From contig UQLW01000002.1 of assembly GCA_900542005.1 (NCBI GenBank), forward strand, positions 62,001-126,000: a DNA stretch of 64,000 nt. Reading direction: 5' to 3'. Positions within the stretch are counted from its first letter, which is position 1. Each line of letters opens with the position of its first letter. The DNA is from an uncultured Eubacteriales bacterium (GTDB lineage: Bacteria; Bacillota; Clostridia; Christensenellales; UMGS416). The translations under genes were made by a program, and so were the position numbers. Under the pieces are notes generated by a model that was not told where the DNA came from, ran no database searches, and saw nothing but the letters and a program-made list of their open reading frames with translations. This document shows positions 43,273-52,520 of this stretch, piece after piece.

Positions 43273-45351
43273 ATGGATATCTTTGAGCATCTTTCACGCC
43301 ATCATATTCGCCTGGACCCGGAGCAAAGGGCCGCCGTCTGCCATGAACGGGGTCCTCTTTTGGTCATTGCCGTCCCGGGGTCCGGCAAAACCACGGTGCT
43401 GGTATCCCGGGTGGCCCGGCTGATCGCCTCCGGCGCTGCGGAGCCCGCGAACATCATGACGCTGACCTTCAACCGCGCGGCGGCCGGCGACATGCGCCGG
43501 CGCTTTGACCAGCTTTTCCAGGATGCCTTTCCGCGGCCGCCCCGCTTCTCCACCCTGCATTCGCTGTGCTTCCAGGTCATCAAGAACGCCGGGGCCCCGC
43601 TGCCCCAGATCGACGAACGGGGACGGATGCAGCTGATCCGCGAGCTGCTGCGGACGCTCTCCGGGCGTTTCGCCCAGATCATCCCGGAGGAGGACCTGCT
43701 CAACGCCTCCAACGCCCTCAGCTACATCAAAAACCGGATGCTGCCCCCGGAGGAATACGAGGGCCATGGGCTGAGCGTCTCCTTTCCGCAGTTTGTCTCC
43801 GCCTACCAGCAGGCCATGGCGGCGCGCGGCTGGATGGACTTTGACGATATGCTGCTCAAGGCCCTGGAGCTCCTTGACCGGCCCCAGGTCCTGGCTGCCT
43901 GGCAGCGGCAGTTCACCCATATCCTGGTGGACGAGGCCCAGGACCTGTCGCTGGTGCAGCACCGGATCATCCAGCGGCTGGCCGCCCGGGCCCACAGCCT
44001 TTTTATGGTGGGCGATGAGGATCAGAGCATCTACTCCTTCCGCGGCGCCCATCCCGAGTCGCTTCTTGCTTTTACCCAGACCTATCCCGGCGGCCGGATC
44101 CAGCGCATGCAGACCAACTACCGGTCCCTGCCGGAGATCGTGCGGCGCGCCGACGAATTCATCCAGATCAACGCCGCCCGCTACCCCAAGGCCATGGTGG
44201 CCAGCCGTTCCGGCCAGGCCCGGGTCGAAAGCCACGTATTCGGCAGCAAGCAGCAGCAGTACCGCTTCGTCATGGACGAGATTGCGGCGCTTCCCGCCCC
44301 GGGAACCAGCTGCGTGCTGTACCGCAGCCATCTGTCGGTGGTGCCCTTGGCCGACCGTTTTCTGCGGGAGGGCTTGCCTTTCACCTGCCGGGAGAGCGGC
44401 AAATTCTTTTTTACCCATCCTGTCACGCAGGATCTTCGGGCCTTCTTTGAGCTGGCGCTGGATCCCTCCCGGCGGGATTGCTTTGAAGCTGTCTATTATA
44501 AGTTTAACGCCTTTATTTCCCGGCCCATCTGCCAAGAGGCTATGGCCGCTTCGCCGGAGCTCACGGTCTGGGAGGCCTTGGATCAGGCGGCCGACTGGCC
44601 GCCCTATCAGCGTGCCAGGCTATCGCGGAAGGCGCAGCTCTTTGCCGCTCTGCCCCAGCAGCCTCCGGCCCAGGCCATGGACCGGCTTTTCTACGAGGGC
44701 GAGTATCAGCTCTATCTCACCCAGTCGCCGGCCCTGGGCGTCACCAGCGCCGCCGCCCTGGCCCAGTGGGACGCGCTGCGCGCCATGGCCGAGGGGCTGA
44801 CCTCGGTAGCCGGCTTTCTCGACCGGCTGGATTTCCTGGAGGCCTCCCTGCCTGATTGGGAACGGCTCGCCCAGCCCGGCGCGCCGGTGCTCTCCACCGT
44901 CCACGGGGCCAAGGGGCTGGAATTTGACCAGGTCTTTGTGCTGGATCTGGTCGAAAACCAGTTCCCCGCCTCCGGCGCCGATCTGGCCGAGGAGGCCCGG
45001 CTCTTCTATGTGGCCGTAACCCGGGCAAAACGGATCCTGCATTTGGGCTACGCTGCCCCAGGCCCAGCCTCCAGCTTTCTGACCCGCATGTTCCCGCCCG
45101 CCGCCAAGGCCCAGCCGCGCCCCGTGCGCCCGCCCATCCCCAAGCGGGCCGCGCCGCCCCCTGTGGACTTCACGCCCTATCCGCCGGGGCAGGGCGTGCG
45201 CCATGCCCAGTGGGGGCCCGGGGTCGTGGAGGCGGTGGACCCCGCCAGCGGCCGTATCCAGATCCGGTTTTCCACCGGCTCCCGCACGCTGTCGCTGGCC
45301 CATTGCCTGGCCAAGGGGCTGCTCTTTCCCGAGGAGCTCTTCGACCCATAG
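43273..45351 (+). CDS. UvrD/Rep-family ATP-dependent DNA helicase
   Basis: Superfamily 1A 3'-5' helicase of 692 residues. Motif I AVPGSGKTTVLVSRV (about 33-47), motif Ia TLTFNRAAA, motif II ILVDEAQDLS, motif III MVGDEDQSIYSFRGA, motif IV QTNYRS, and motifs V-VI STVHGAKGLEFDQVF and LFYVAVTRAK are all present. The C-terminus (GQGVRHAQWGPGVVEAVDP then RIQIRFSTGSRTLSL) is the Tudor-like fold seen in PcrA/UvrD. It is shorter than PcrA. It may act in repair or replication-fork processing with the peptidase encoded upstream. Confidence 0.93.
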   Translation: MDIFEHLSRHHIRLDPEQRAAVCHERGPLLVIAVPGSGKTTVLVSRVARLIASGAAEPANIMTLTFNRAAAGDMRRRFDQLFQDAFPRPPRFSTLHSLCFQVIKNAGAPLPQIDERGRMQLIRELLRTLSGRFAQIIPEEDLLNASNALSYIKNRMLPPEEYEGHGLSVSFPQFVSAYQQAMAARGWMDFDDMLLKALELLDRPQVLAAWQRQFTHILVDEAQDLSLVQHRIIQRLAARAHSLFMVGDEDQSIYSFRGAHPESLLAFTQTYPGGRIQRMQTNYRSLPEIVRRADEFIQINAARYPKAMVASRSGQARVESHVFGSKQQQYRFVMDEIAALPAPGTSCVLYRSHLSVVPLADRFLREGLPFTCRESGKFFFTHPVTQDLRAFFELALDPSRRDCFEAVYYKFNAFISRPICQEAMAASPELTVWEALDQAADWPPYQRARLSRKAQLFAALPQQPPAQAMDRLFYEGEYQLYLTQSPALGVTSAAALAQWDALRAMAEGLTSVAGFLDRLDFLEASLPDWERLAQPGAPVLSTVHGAKGLEFDQVFVLDLVENQFPASGADLAEEARLFYVAVTRAKRILHLGYAAPGPASSFLTRMFPPAAKAQPRPVRPPIPKRAAPPPVDFTPYPPGQGVRHAQWGPGVVEAVDPASGRIQIRFSTGSRTLSLAHCLAKGLLFPEELFDP

Positions 45352-45395
45352 CAAAGCGCCCGGCGATATCCCATCCCTACCATAAGGAGGAAACC

Positions 45396-45887
45396 ATGGA
45401 ACCCACCGTCATCCGGGGCTATACCCCGCAGGATCTGCCGGCGATGCAGGCCATCTGGAACCAAGTGGTAGCATCCGGCATAGCCTTCCCCCAGGACACG
45501 CCCCTGGACAGGGAGCAGGCAGAGGGCTTCTTCGCCAGCCAGTCCTTCACCGCCGTGGCGCAGCTGCCTGGCGGGACGGTCGGCGGGCTGTATATCCTGC
45601 ATCCCAACAACGTGGGCCGCTGCGGCCATATTGCCAACGCCAGCTACGCCGTGGACGAGGCCCTGCGCGGCCGGCATATCGGCGAAAAGCTGGTTGTCCA
45701 CTGCCTGGACAAGGCCCGAGAGCTGGGCTTTCGTATCCTCCAGTTCAACGCCGTTGTCGCCAGCAATGAAAGCGCGCTTCATCTGTATCAGAAGCTGGGC
45801 TTCATCCGCCTGGGCGTCATCCCCGGCGGCTTCCGCCTCAAGGACGGAGGCTATGCGGATATTATCCCCCATTATAAGCTCCTGTGA
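45396..45887 (+). CDS. GNAT family N-acetyltransferase
   Basis: A 163-residue acetyl-CoA-dependent acetyltransferase. The core is clear: ANASYAVDEALRGRHIGEKL with the R/Q-x-x-G-x-G/A-like acetyl-CoA loop (RGRHIG), then LQFNAVVASNESALHLYQKLGF and the C-terminal beta strands. ATAAGGAGG precedes the ATG at 45396; the longer upstream frame overlaps the helicase gene and is rejected. Substrate unknown. Confidence 0.9.
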   Translation: MEPTVIRGYTPQDLPAMQAIWNQVVASGIAFPQDTPLDREQAEGFFASQSFTAVAQLPGGTVGGLYILHPNNVGRCGHIANASYAVDEALRGRHIGEKLVVHCLDKARELGFRILQFNAVVASNESALHLYQKLGFIRLGVIPGGFRLKDGGYADIIPHYKLL

Positions 45888-45900
45888 TGGTTTTTGTGTC

Positions 45901-45935
45901 AAAAAGCGGGCTGTTCAGTGAACAGCCCGCTTTTT
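45901..45935. terminator. Bidirectional terminator
   Basis: AAAAAGCGGGCTGTTCA is followed by its exact complement, ending in five T on plus and five T on minus. It serves the convergent acetyltransferase and diguanylate cyclase genes. Confidence 0.92.
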
Positions 45936-46010
45936 CCTATAGGCCCGCCCCGGAGGCTTCCCATTCCCCGCCCCTTGGAAGGTCCCTTCCGCAGCGGTGG
46001 ACGCAGCCTG

Positions 46011-47396
46011 TTACCCAATCAGCTCGACACCCGCCGCATCGTGCGCACCGATCACATAGCAGGCGCGCCCTTGTCTTTTGGCGGCGTACAGAATCTTATC
46101 TGTTTCGGCATAGAGCGTTTCCATCTTTTGCGGGTAGGTAAAGCGGCAGGCGCCAATGCTGCAGGATACGGTCTCCGGCTGCTGCAGGATATCTGAAACA
46201 TCAGCCAGGAATCTATCCAGCCGCCTTTTGAGCTCCGGCAGCGGCACTTCTTGATCCAGCATCACGGCAAACTCGTCCCCGCCCATTCTTCCTACAATGC
46301 CGTCCTCCCCAAAGGCATGTTTCAGGTTCTCGGCAACTTTCTTCAGCACCACGTCTCCCACCGGATGGCCCAGCGTGTCGTTGATGGACTTAAAATAATC
46401 AATATCCACGAAAATAAACCACCCCGCGCTTCGGCCAATGGCGCTCTTTTGCCGCCTTTGGCAGGCCGCCAGGAACATTTTCCTCCCCATAATGCCGGTC
46501 GTTTCGTCGATCTGCCCCTGATATTCCCGATACGATAGGTATCTATACATCAAAAGAAGCGCAATGGCCATTATGAAATTCAGCGAGATTCCCGCAATTA
46601 AGAATTGGATCATCAAATGCAACAAATCGTATTCGATATTGGCTGTAATATGCATGCCATGGACTTCCAGCATATAGGATATCCGCTGGTCGAAATAGAG
46701 CATGGAGGCGACTGCCGCACCCAAAACGCAGCACATGAACAGGCCGCCCCAGAGGTAGCTCCGCTTATCCCCATACAGCCGGCTGTCCGCCTGCCGGATA
46801 TAGGCGAATACATCCCGAACCGCCTGGATCCGGCTTATCTTCCACAGCAGCAGGATCAAGGCAATACATACCAGCGCAACCGCCACATCGTTTATCCTGA
46901 TAGGAAGGACGTTCTTCAGGCTGTAGCCCAGCTCAGGGAAAAGCAGGCCCATCGCCCCATAGACCAGGGCCGAGTGCATTTTGGGGGCAAGGCCCGAAAT
47001 GACGGCGATCCAAATGCACTTATGCCTTGATCTTCTGGCCAAAGCGAAAAAGACGCCCACCCCTAATCCAAACGCCGTCCGCGCACCTACGCTCAAAAGC
47101 ACGCTGTACGCTGGAGAAGCGCTGAGAAGCGGGGAAAAAGCCTGGTCAAAGGGCATCACATAATAGGCAGAAGCCTTATACATGCTGGCCAAACCAAAGA
47201 TGCATCCCAGCGCCGTTGATCGGGCGACGCCCAAAAAGCAGCCGGCTATGAGCACAGGAATATAGGCGAAGGTAATGGTAATGGGCGGTACATGGATATA
47301 CCCCAAAGAGGTAAAGGATACCAAAAGTTCCAAGGCTGCCAATGCTACGAACCCATAGTTTTTCAGTCGGTCGCTTTCCTTTCTCCGTCGTTCCAT
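46011..47396 (-). CDS. Diguanylate cyclase with ECF-S-like membrane sensor
   Basis: Makes the second messenger c-di-GMP. The C-terminal GGDEF domain (about 300-455) has the intact signature GRMGGDEFAVMLD and DIDYFKSINDTLGHPVGD. The inhibitory RxxD site normally nine residues ahead of GGDEF is absent (GEDG at that place). The N-terminus (about 15-190) has five to six helices. Its PPITITFAYIPVLIAGCFLG segment looks like the substrate-binding subunit of ECF vitamin transporters, so it may sense a small ligand in the membrane. A second helix pair and an outside loop (about 230-290) follow. Start set at 47394-47396. Confidence 0.88.
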   Translation of the reverse strand: MERRRKESDRLKNYGFVALAALELLVSFTSLGYIHVPPITITFAYIPVLIAGCFLGVARSTALGCIFGLASMYKASAYYVMPFDQAFSPLLSASPAYSVLLSVGARTAFGLGVGVFFALARRSRHKCIWIAVISGLAPKMHSALVYGAMGLLFPELGYSLKNVLPIRINDVAVALVCIALILLLWKISRIQAVRDVFAYIRQADSRLYGDKRSYLWGGLFMCCVLGAAVASMLYFDQRISYMLEVHGMHITANIEYDLLHLMIQFLIAGISLNFIMAIALLLMYRYLSYREYQGQIDETTGIMGRKMFLAACQRRQKSAIGRSAGWFIFVDIDYFKSINDTLGHPVGDVVLKKVAENLKHAFGEDGIVGRMGGDEFAVMLDQEVPLPELKRRLDRFLADVSDILQQPETVSCSIGACRFTYPQKMETLYAETDKILYAAKRQGRACYVIGAHDAAGVELIG

Positions 47397-47452
47397 ATCG
47401 CTTATCCCTCCCAGATGCCTCCTAAATATCATTCATCCCCGGTTGAACGCGC

Positions 47453-48136
47453 CTAAAGGATCTTCTCCAGCTCCCGCAGCGCGCGGATCTCGTAGGTGAC
47501 CGCCATGCCCACCGGGCGCGGCGCGCCCTTGGGGTTATACCAGCAGGTGGGCAGCCCCGCGGCAATACCGCCCGCCATATCGGAGGAAAGCGAATCCCCC
47601 ACCACCAGGCACCGGTCCGGGTCGGGGCTGCCCAGCGCCCGGAGGCAGTGCGCAAAATATTCAGGCTGCGGCTTCTGAAAGCCGATATCCTCGGAGATAA
47701 AAATATGCTCAAAGAAGGGCTTCAGCGGCGAGCGCGCCATGCGCCCATGCTGTACCCGGGAGATCCCATTGGTCACCAGCGCCAGGCGGCAGCAGGCTGA
47801 AAGGCTCCGGCACACCTCCAGCGCCCCGGGGATGAGATCATCCCCCTGGGCTAGGTAATCCAGATACCGGCCGTTCATGGCCAGCCCATCCCCCTGCAGG
47901 TCCAGGGCCTCCAGCAGCTGGGCGAACCGCCGCTCCTGCAGCTGTTCCTTGGTGACCTCACCCCGCTCAAAGGCGTCCCACAGCCCCCGGTTGATGCCCA
48001 GATACAGCGTCCGGGCCCTTTCCACGTCGTCAATCCCCGCCCATCGGAAAACCTGCTCCAGCGCCCGGGCCTCAGCCCGGTCAAAGTCAAACAGCGTACC
48101 GTCGGCATCCAACAGCAGAAAATCAAAGCGCTTCAT
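47453..48136 (-). CDS. HAD hydrolase, YjjG family (nucleotide/phosphate phosphatase)
   Basis: A 227-residue phosphatase of the YjjG type (non-canonical pyrimidine nucleotidase family). Motif I LLDADGTLFDFD (residues 7-18), the helical cap (about 18-100), motif II LVTNGIS, the lysine region GFQKPQPEYF and motif IV VVGDSLSSDMAGG are intact. Start at 48134-48136 with GGAGGG upstream. A paralogue of the same family lies at 58474-59151. The diguanylate cyclase gene follows after 56 bases on the same strand. Confidence 0.9.
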   Translation of the reverse strand: MKRFDFLLLDADGTLFDFDRAEARALEQVFRWAGIDDVERARTLYLGINRGLWDAFERGEVTKEQLQERRFAQLLEALDLQGDGLAMNGRYLDYLAQGDDLIPGALEVCRSLSACCRLALVTNGISRVQHGRMARSPLKPFFEHIFISEDIGFQKPQPEYFAHCLRALGSPDPDRCLVVGDSLSSDMAGGIAAGLPTCWYNPKGAPRPVGMAVTYEIRALRELEKIL

Positions 48137-48157
48137 TTGCCTCCCTCCCTCTCTTTT

Positions 48158-48185
48158 ATTATATCCATCCCGTCCATTCCCGCAA
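48158..48185 (-). promoter_or_regulatory. Promoter for HAD/diguanylate cyclase genes
   Basis: Minus strand TTGCGG (plus 48180-48185), 16-base spacer, perfect TATAAT (plus 48158-48163). The opposite strand carries a TATGAT at 48217-48222 that may serve the rhamnosidase gene. Confidence 0.5.
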
Positions 48186-48253
48186 GTTCGCTCTAGCAAT
48201 CCATCTGCGATTCAGGTATGATGGGATCATCCTACATGCTTGGAGGGAACGCC

Positions 48254-50263
48254 ATGCGCGCACAATGGATCGCCTACCCTGGGGAATTCGAGCACTACCA
48301 TCACAGCCGCATCAGCATGCTGCGCCGGGAGCGCAGCGCGCCCTATCCCACCTTCTACAAGATGGACGGCTGGTATACCAACATCTGCTTCAGCCGGGAT
48401 TTCTGCCTGGAGGCGCCGGAAACCGCTGTAGTCGCCTGCGAGGGCGAGGGCTATATCCTGCTGGATGGGCAGCGCTATCCGGCGCCCAACCCTGCCCTGG
48501 CCCTGCCTGCCGGCGCCCACCGCCTGGAGATCCGGGTGGGCTGCCTGGCCGCCCCGCCCGCACTGTGGCTGGAAAGCCCGTCGCTGGCCAGCGACGGCGC
48601 CTGGTCGGCCGACTGCGGGCTGGCCCAGGCCGCGCCCGCGGCTGAGCTTCCCCTTCAGGACCCCGCTTTGCCGCCCTCGGCCTGGCGGCTGCCCACTGTG
48701 CGCTGGGACATCGCCAGCCAGCGCAGCCTGCCCCAGGGCCTCATGGTGGACCTGGGCCGCGAGGGGATGGGGATGCTGGCCTTCACGCCCCTGGCTGATG
48801 GGGAAATGACGCTGTACTATGGCGAATCCGAAGCCGAAGCCCTGGCGATGGACGAGGCGGAGGTCTACGAGACGGCCGCCTGCCGGGCGGGGGAGCCGGT
48901 GGTCATGCCTGTAGCCCGGGCCATGCGCTATTGCCTGCTCTCCGGCGTACCGGCCAAGGATCCCTATTTCCTCTATGAGGTGCTGCCCCACGAGCGTCCC
49001 GGCCGCTTTGCCTGCAGCAGCAGCCGGATCAACGCCATCTATGAGGTCGCCTACCACACCATGGAGCTGTGCACCCGTGAATTCTTCCTGGACGGCATCA
49101 AGCGGGACCGCTGGCTGTGGGCCGGCGACGCGCTGCAGAGCGTCATGATGAACCACTATACCTTCTTTGACCGCGACGTGGCCCGGCGCACGCTGCGGGC
49201 GCTGCGGGGGAAGGACCCCTTTGAAAAGCATATTAACACCATTTTGGACTATACCTTCTACTGGTATATGGCCATATGGGACGATTACCTCTATACCGGC
49301 GACGATTCCTTTATCCGTGAGATGTACCCCAAGATGACGACCGCGCTGGACTTCTGCCTGGGCCGCCGGAATGGGGACGGCTTCATGGAGGGCCAGCCCG
49401 GGGACTGGGTCTTTGTGGACTGGGCCGATCACCTGCCGGTGGACGGCGAGCTCTGCGTGGAGCAGATGCTGCTGGCCCGCGCCCTGTTCATCCAGGCCCA
49501 GGCCGCCCACATGGTTGGCGACGCCCGGGAGGAGGAATACGCGCTGCTGGCCTCCCAGACCCAGCGCCGGGTGCTGGAGGTATTCTGGGATGAAAAGGCC
49601 GGCGTACTGCGCCACTACCGCAAGGACGGCGTTGTGCAGCCGCTGGTGACCCGCTATCCCACGCTTTTCGCCCTGCAGTTCGATCTGCTGCCCCGCCCGG
49701 CGGCGCTGGATACGGCCCGCCGCGTGCTGCTGTCCGATACAGTGCAGAAGATCACCACGCCCTATATGCGCTTCTACGAGCTGGACGCGCTGGGCCGCCT
49801 GGGCCTGGTAAAGGACGTGGTGCGGGAGATGGACAGCTACTGGGGCGGCATGCTGGACGAGGGCGCCACCAGCTTCTGGGAGACCTTCGATCCCGCCGAG
49901 GCGGACCATTACGCCATGTACGGCCGCCCCTTTGGCCGCAGCCTGTGCCACTGCTGGGGCGCCGGCCCCCTGTACCTGGCCGGACGGTATCTGCTGGGGG
50001 TGCACCCCACGGAGCCCGGCTATGCCCGCTACGAGGTGGAGCCCTGCCTGGGCGGCCTGGAATGGATCGAGGGCGACGTACCCACGCCGCTGGGCAAGGT
50101 CTCCGTCCGCATGGACGGCGAAGCGGTAACCGTGACCGGCTGCGGCGGCGAGGGCCGCCTGATCCTGTCCGGCCAGCCCTGCCCCGAGGGCGCCCAGCCC
50201 CTGGAGGACGGGCGCTGGTCCCTGCCCATCGGGCCCTATGAGACGGTAACGCTGAAGCGATAA
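48254..50263 (+). CDS. GH78-type alpha-L-rhamnosidase
   Basis: Hydrolyses terminal alpha-L-rhamnose from plant pectins, saponins or flavonoid glycosides. Its 669 residues show the (alpha/alpha)6-barrel region with the family signature FLDGIKRDRWLWAGD (catalytic acidic residues) and YWYMAIWDDYLYTGD. GDWVFVDWAD and a MLDEGATSFWETFD block carry further conserved acidic residues. The N-terminal part (about 1-250) holds beta-domains; a C-terminal beta-domain closes the protein. No signal peptide, so probably cytosolic, acting on imported glycosides. Start at 48254 after GGAGGG. Confidence 0.88.
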   Translation: MRAQWIAYPGEFEHYHHSRISMLRRERSAPYPTFYKMDGWYTNICFSRDFCLEAPETAVVACEGEGYILLDGQRYPAPNPALALPAGAHRLEIRVGCLAAPPALWLESPSLASDGAWSADCGLAQAAPAAELPLQDPALPPSAWRLPTVRWDIASQRSLPQGLMVDLGREGMGMLAFTPLADGEMTLYYGESEAEALAMDEAEVYETAACRAGEPVVMPVARAMRYCLLSGVPAKDPYFLYEVLPHERPGRFACSSSRINAIYEVAYHTMELCTREFFLDGIKRDRWLWAGDALQSVMMNHYTFFDRDVARRTLRALRGKDPFEKHINTILDYTFYWYMAIWDDYLYTGDDSFIREMYPKMTTALDFCLGRRNGDGFMEGQPGDWVFVDWADHLPVDGELCVEQMLLARALFIQAQAAHMVGDAREEEYALLASQTQRRVLEVFWDEKAGVLRHYRKDGVVQPLVTRYPTLFALQFDLLPRPAALDTARRVLLSDTVQKITTPYMRFYELDALGRLGLVKDVVREMDSYWGGMLDEGATSFWETFDPAEADHYAMYGRPFGRSLCHCWGAGPLYLAGRYLLGVHPTEPGYARYEVEPCLGGLEWIEGDVPTPLGKVSVRMDGEAVTVTGCGGEGRLILSGQPCPEGAQPLEDGRWSLPIGPYETVTLKR

Positions 50264-50274
50264 GGAGGATATCC

Positions 50275-52284
50275 ATGAAAAAGCTGGTTGAAATCGACCA
50301 TTTCAAGCATTTCCGCTTTCCCTCCAACATCCGGATGGATGGCGGCGGAAAGCTATACTTCATCCTCAAATCCGCCAACATGGAGGAAAACGGCTACGAC
50401 AGCGACCTGTATACGCTGGACGCCGCCGGGTGCCTCCAGCGGCTCACCACCTCCCGCGATGTCAGCGATTATCATCTAACGGGCGACGGTATCCTTATCC
50501 GCAGCCTGCGGGAGCCGAAGGATAAGGAGGCTGTCAAGGCAGGCAAGCCGTTGACGGTGTTTTACCGGCTCAGCGAGGGCCTGGGCGAGCCCCAGGAGGC
50601 CCTCCGGCTTCCCATGACGGTAGCCAGCGCCTATTTCCTGGCCGATGGGCGTCTGCTTTTTACAGCGCAGTACGACCACCGGTATGAGCAGGCGCTTGAG
50701 CTGGCCCAGGGCGATGCCGGTCAAGCGCTGGAGGCCCTGAAGGCCGAGGAAGACTATACCGTGCTGGATGAGATCCCCTTCTGGCTAAACGGCGCAGGCC
50801 TGACCAATAAAAAACGCAGCCGCCTGTATCTTTACGATCACGGCCAAATCACCCCCCTGACCGACCCCTATACCGAAGCGCGTATCCTGGCCCTTTCCCC
50901 GGACGGAGCCTCCGCCCTGTTCACGGCCTGCGCTTATCAGGATAAGCAGCCGCTGGACAACCGTCTTTGCCGTGTGGATCTGGCAACTGCAGCAGTGGCG
51001 GATATCTCGCCCCTGCCTTCGGCCAGCTATGACATGGCGTCCTATATCGACCCGCAGCATATCGTCCTTTTCCTCAATGAGGGAAAGCGCTACGGGCTCA
51101 ACGAAAACGACAGCTTCTACCGGATGGACCTGGAAAGCCGCCGCCTGACGCTGCTGTACGGCGGCGGAGCCTTTTCCACCTACAGCTCGGTGGGCAGCGA
51201 TGTCAAGATGGGCGGCTCCAGCCTGCCCCAGCTGTGGGTCCGGGACGGCGCCTATTACTTTATCTCCACCCTGGACGACAGCTCCTATGTGATGCGCGGC
51301 TCCCTGGAGGGCGGCGCACCCCAGCCCCTGCATACCGCCCGCGGCGCAGTGCAGGAGGCCTTTCCCTCGCCTGAGGGCTTTACCCTGGTGGCCATCCGGG
51401 GCCTGGCGGGTTCCGAGCTCTATGCCCTTTCCCTGGACGGGCGGGAGCAGCGCCTCAGCGCGGTCAACTCCTGGCTCAGCGAGGAGTACGAGGCCGCCGC
51501 GCCCCTGGATCTCGCCTTTACCAACGAACGGGGCGACGAGATTCACGGTTTTGTCCTGCCGCCGGTCGGATACGATCCGGGCAAACAGTATCCGGTAATC
51601 CTGGACATTCACGGCGGGCCGAAGGCCGTCTTTGGCAACGGCTACTTCCATGAGATGCAGTATTGGGCGGCCTTGGGATATGGGGTCATCTTCTGCAACC
51701 CCACGGGAAGCGACGGCCGCGGCGATGCCTTTGCCGATATCCGCGGGGCCTATGGCACGGTCGACTACCGAGACATCATGACCTTTGTGGACCGGGCGCT
51801 GGAAGCCTTCCCCTTCCTGGATAGCCAGCGCATGGGCGTCACCGGGGGGTCCTACGGTGGCTTTATGACCAACTGGATCATCGGCCATACCCGCCGCTTC
51901 AAGGCCGCCGCCAGCCAGCGCAGCATCGCCAACTGGATCAGCTTCTTCAATACCACCGACATTGGCTACTATTTTGGCGAGGATCAGAACGCCGCTACGC
52001 CCTGGAGCGACCTAAAAAAGGTCTGGGATCAATCGCCCCTTCAGTTTGCCGATCAAGCCGTAACCCCCACCCTCTTTATCCATAGCGACCAGGACTACCG
52101 CTGCTGGATGGCCGAGGGGCTGCAGATGTTCTATGCGCTGAAGTACCATGGCGTGCCCGCCCGCCTCTGCCTCTTCAAGGGCGAAAACCACGAGCTCTCC
52201 CGGTCCGGCAAGCCCCTGCACCGCATCCGCCGGCTGAAGGAAATCACCCAGTGGATGGACCGGTATCTGAAGGCAGAGGAATAG
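50275..52284 (+). CDS. S9 family prolyl-oligopeptidase-type peptidase
   Basis: A serine peptidase of the acylaminoacyl-peptidase (S9C) kind, 669 residues. An N-terminal beta-propeller (about 1-410) is followed by an alpha/beta-hydrolase domain with Ser526 in GGSYGGF, Asp607 in HSDQDYRCW and His639 in ENHELSRSGKP. The catalytic triad is complete. It begins 11 bases after the rhamnosidase stop, so the two share a transcript, although the functional link between them is not obvious. Cytosolic. Confidence 0.93.
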   Translation: MKKLVEIDHFKHFRFPSNIRMDGGGKLYFILKSANMEENGYDSDLYTLDAAGCLQRLTTSRDVSDYHLTGDGILIRSLREPKDKEAVKAGKPLTVFYRLSEGLGEPQEALRLPMTVASAYFLADGRLLFTAQYDHRYEQALELAQGDAGQALEALKAEEDYTVLDEIPFWLNGAGLTNKKRSRLYLYDHGQITPLTDPYTEARILALSPDGASALFTACAYQDKQPLDNRLCRVDLATAAVADISPLPSASYDMASYIDPQHIVLFLNEGKRYGLNENDSFYRMDLESRRLTLLYGGGAFSTYSSVGSDVKMGGSSLPQLWVRDGAYYFISTLDDSSYVMRGSLEGGAPQPLHTARGAVQEAFPSPEGFTLVAIRGLAGSELYALSLDGREQRLSAVNSWLSEEYEAAAPLDLAFTNERGDEIHGFVLPPVGYDPGKQYPVILDIHGGPKAVFGNGYFHEMQYWAALGYGVIFCNPTGSDGRGDAFADIRGAYGTVDYRDIMTFVDRALEAFPFLDSQRMGVTGGSYGGFMTNWIIGHTRRFKAAASQRSIANWISFFNTTDIGYYFGEDQNAATPWSDLKKVWDQSPLQFADQAVTPTLFIHSDQDYRCWMAEGLQMFYALKYHGVPARLCLFKGENHELSRSGKPLHRIRRLKEITQWMDRYLKAEE

Positions 52285-52311
52285 GGCCGGTTGTCCTATC
52301 GGCATAACCGC

Positions 52312-52336
52312 AAAGAGGCCCCGCGGGGCCTCTTTT
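52312..52336. terminator. Terminator after S9 peptidase gene
   Basis: AAAGAGGCCCCG and CGGGGCCTCTTT form a perfect 12-bp palindrome followed by a T-run on the plus strand. Confidence 0.85.
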
Positions 52337-52520
52337 GTTATGCGACCGGTCAGGGCGTCATAGAAGGTGCGTTCCCCCTTGGCGCATGGTCAACATCCTC
52401 CATGGCGCCGAAGCATGGACAAGGGTATCATAAAACAATGGATGCCGCCCGGTGCAAGCGCCCTCATCTTAAGGCGTATGTTCCGGCGGCAGCGGAGGAT
52501 TGATCGCCAGGAGGAGAAAA

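Noticed and set aside
43294..44535. 413-codon minus-strand frame over the helicase gene
   Set aside because: All helicase motifs I-VI lie on the plus strand; this frame is a shadow.
48227..50005. 592-codon minus-strand frame over the rhamnosidase gene
   Set aside because: Antisense shadow; no motifs, and the plus-strand gene has a strong ribosome site and GH78 signatures.
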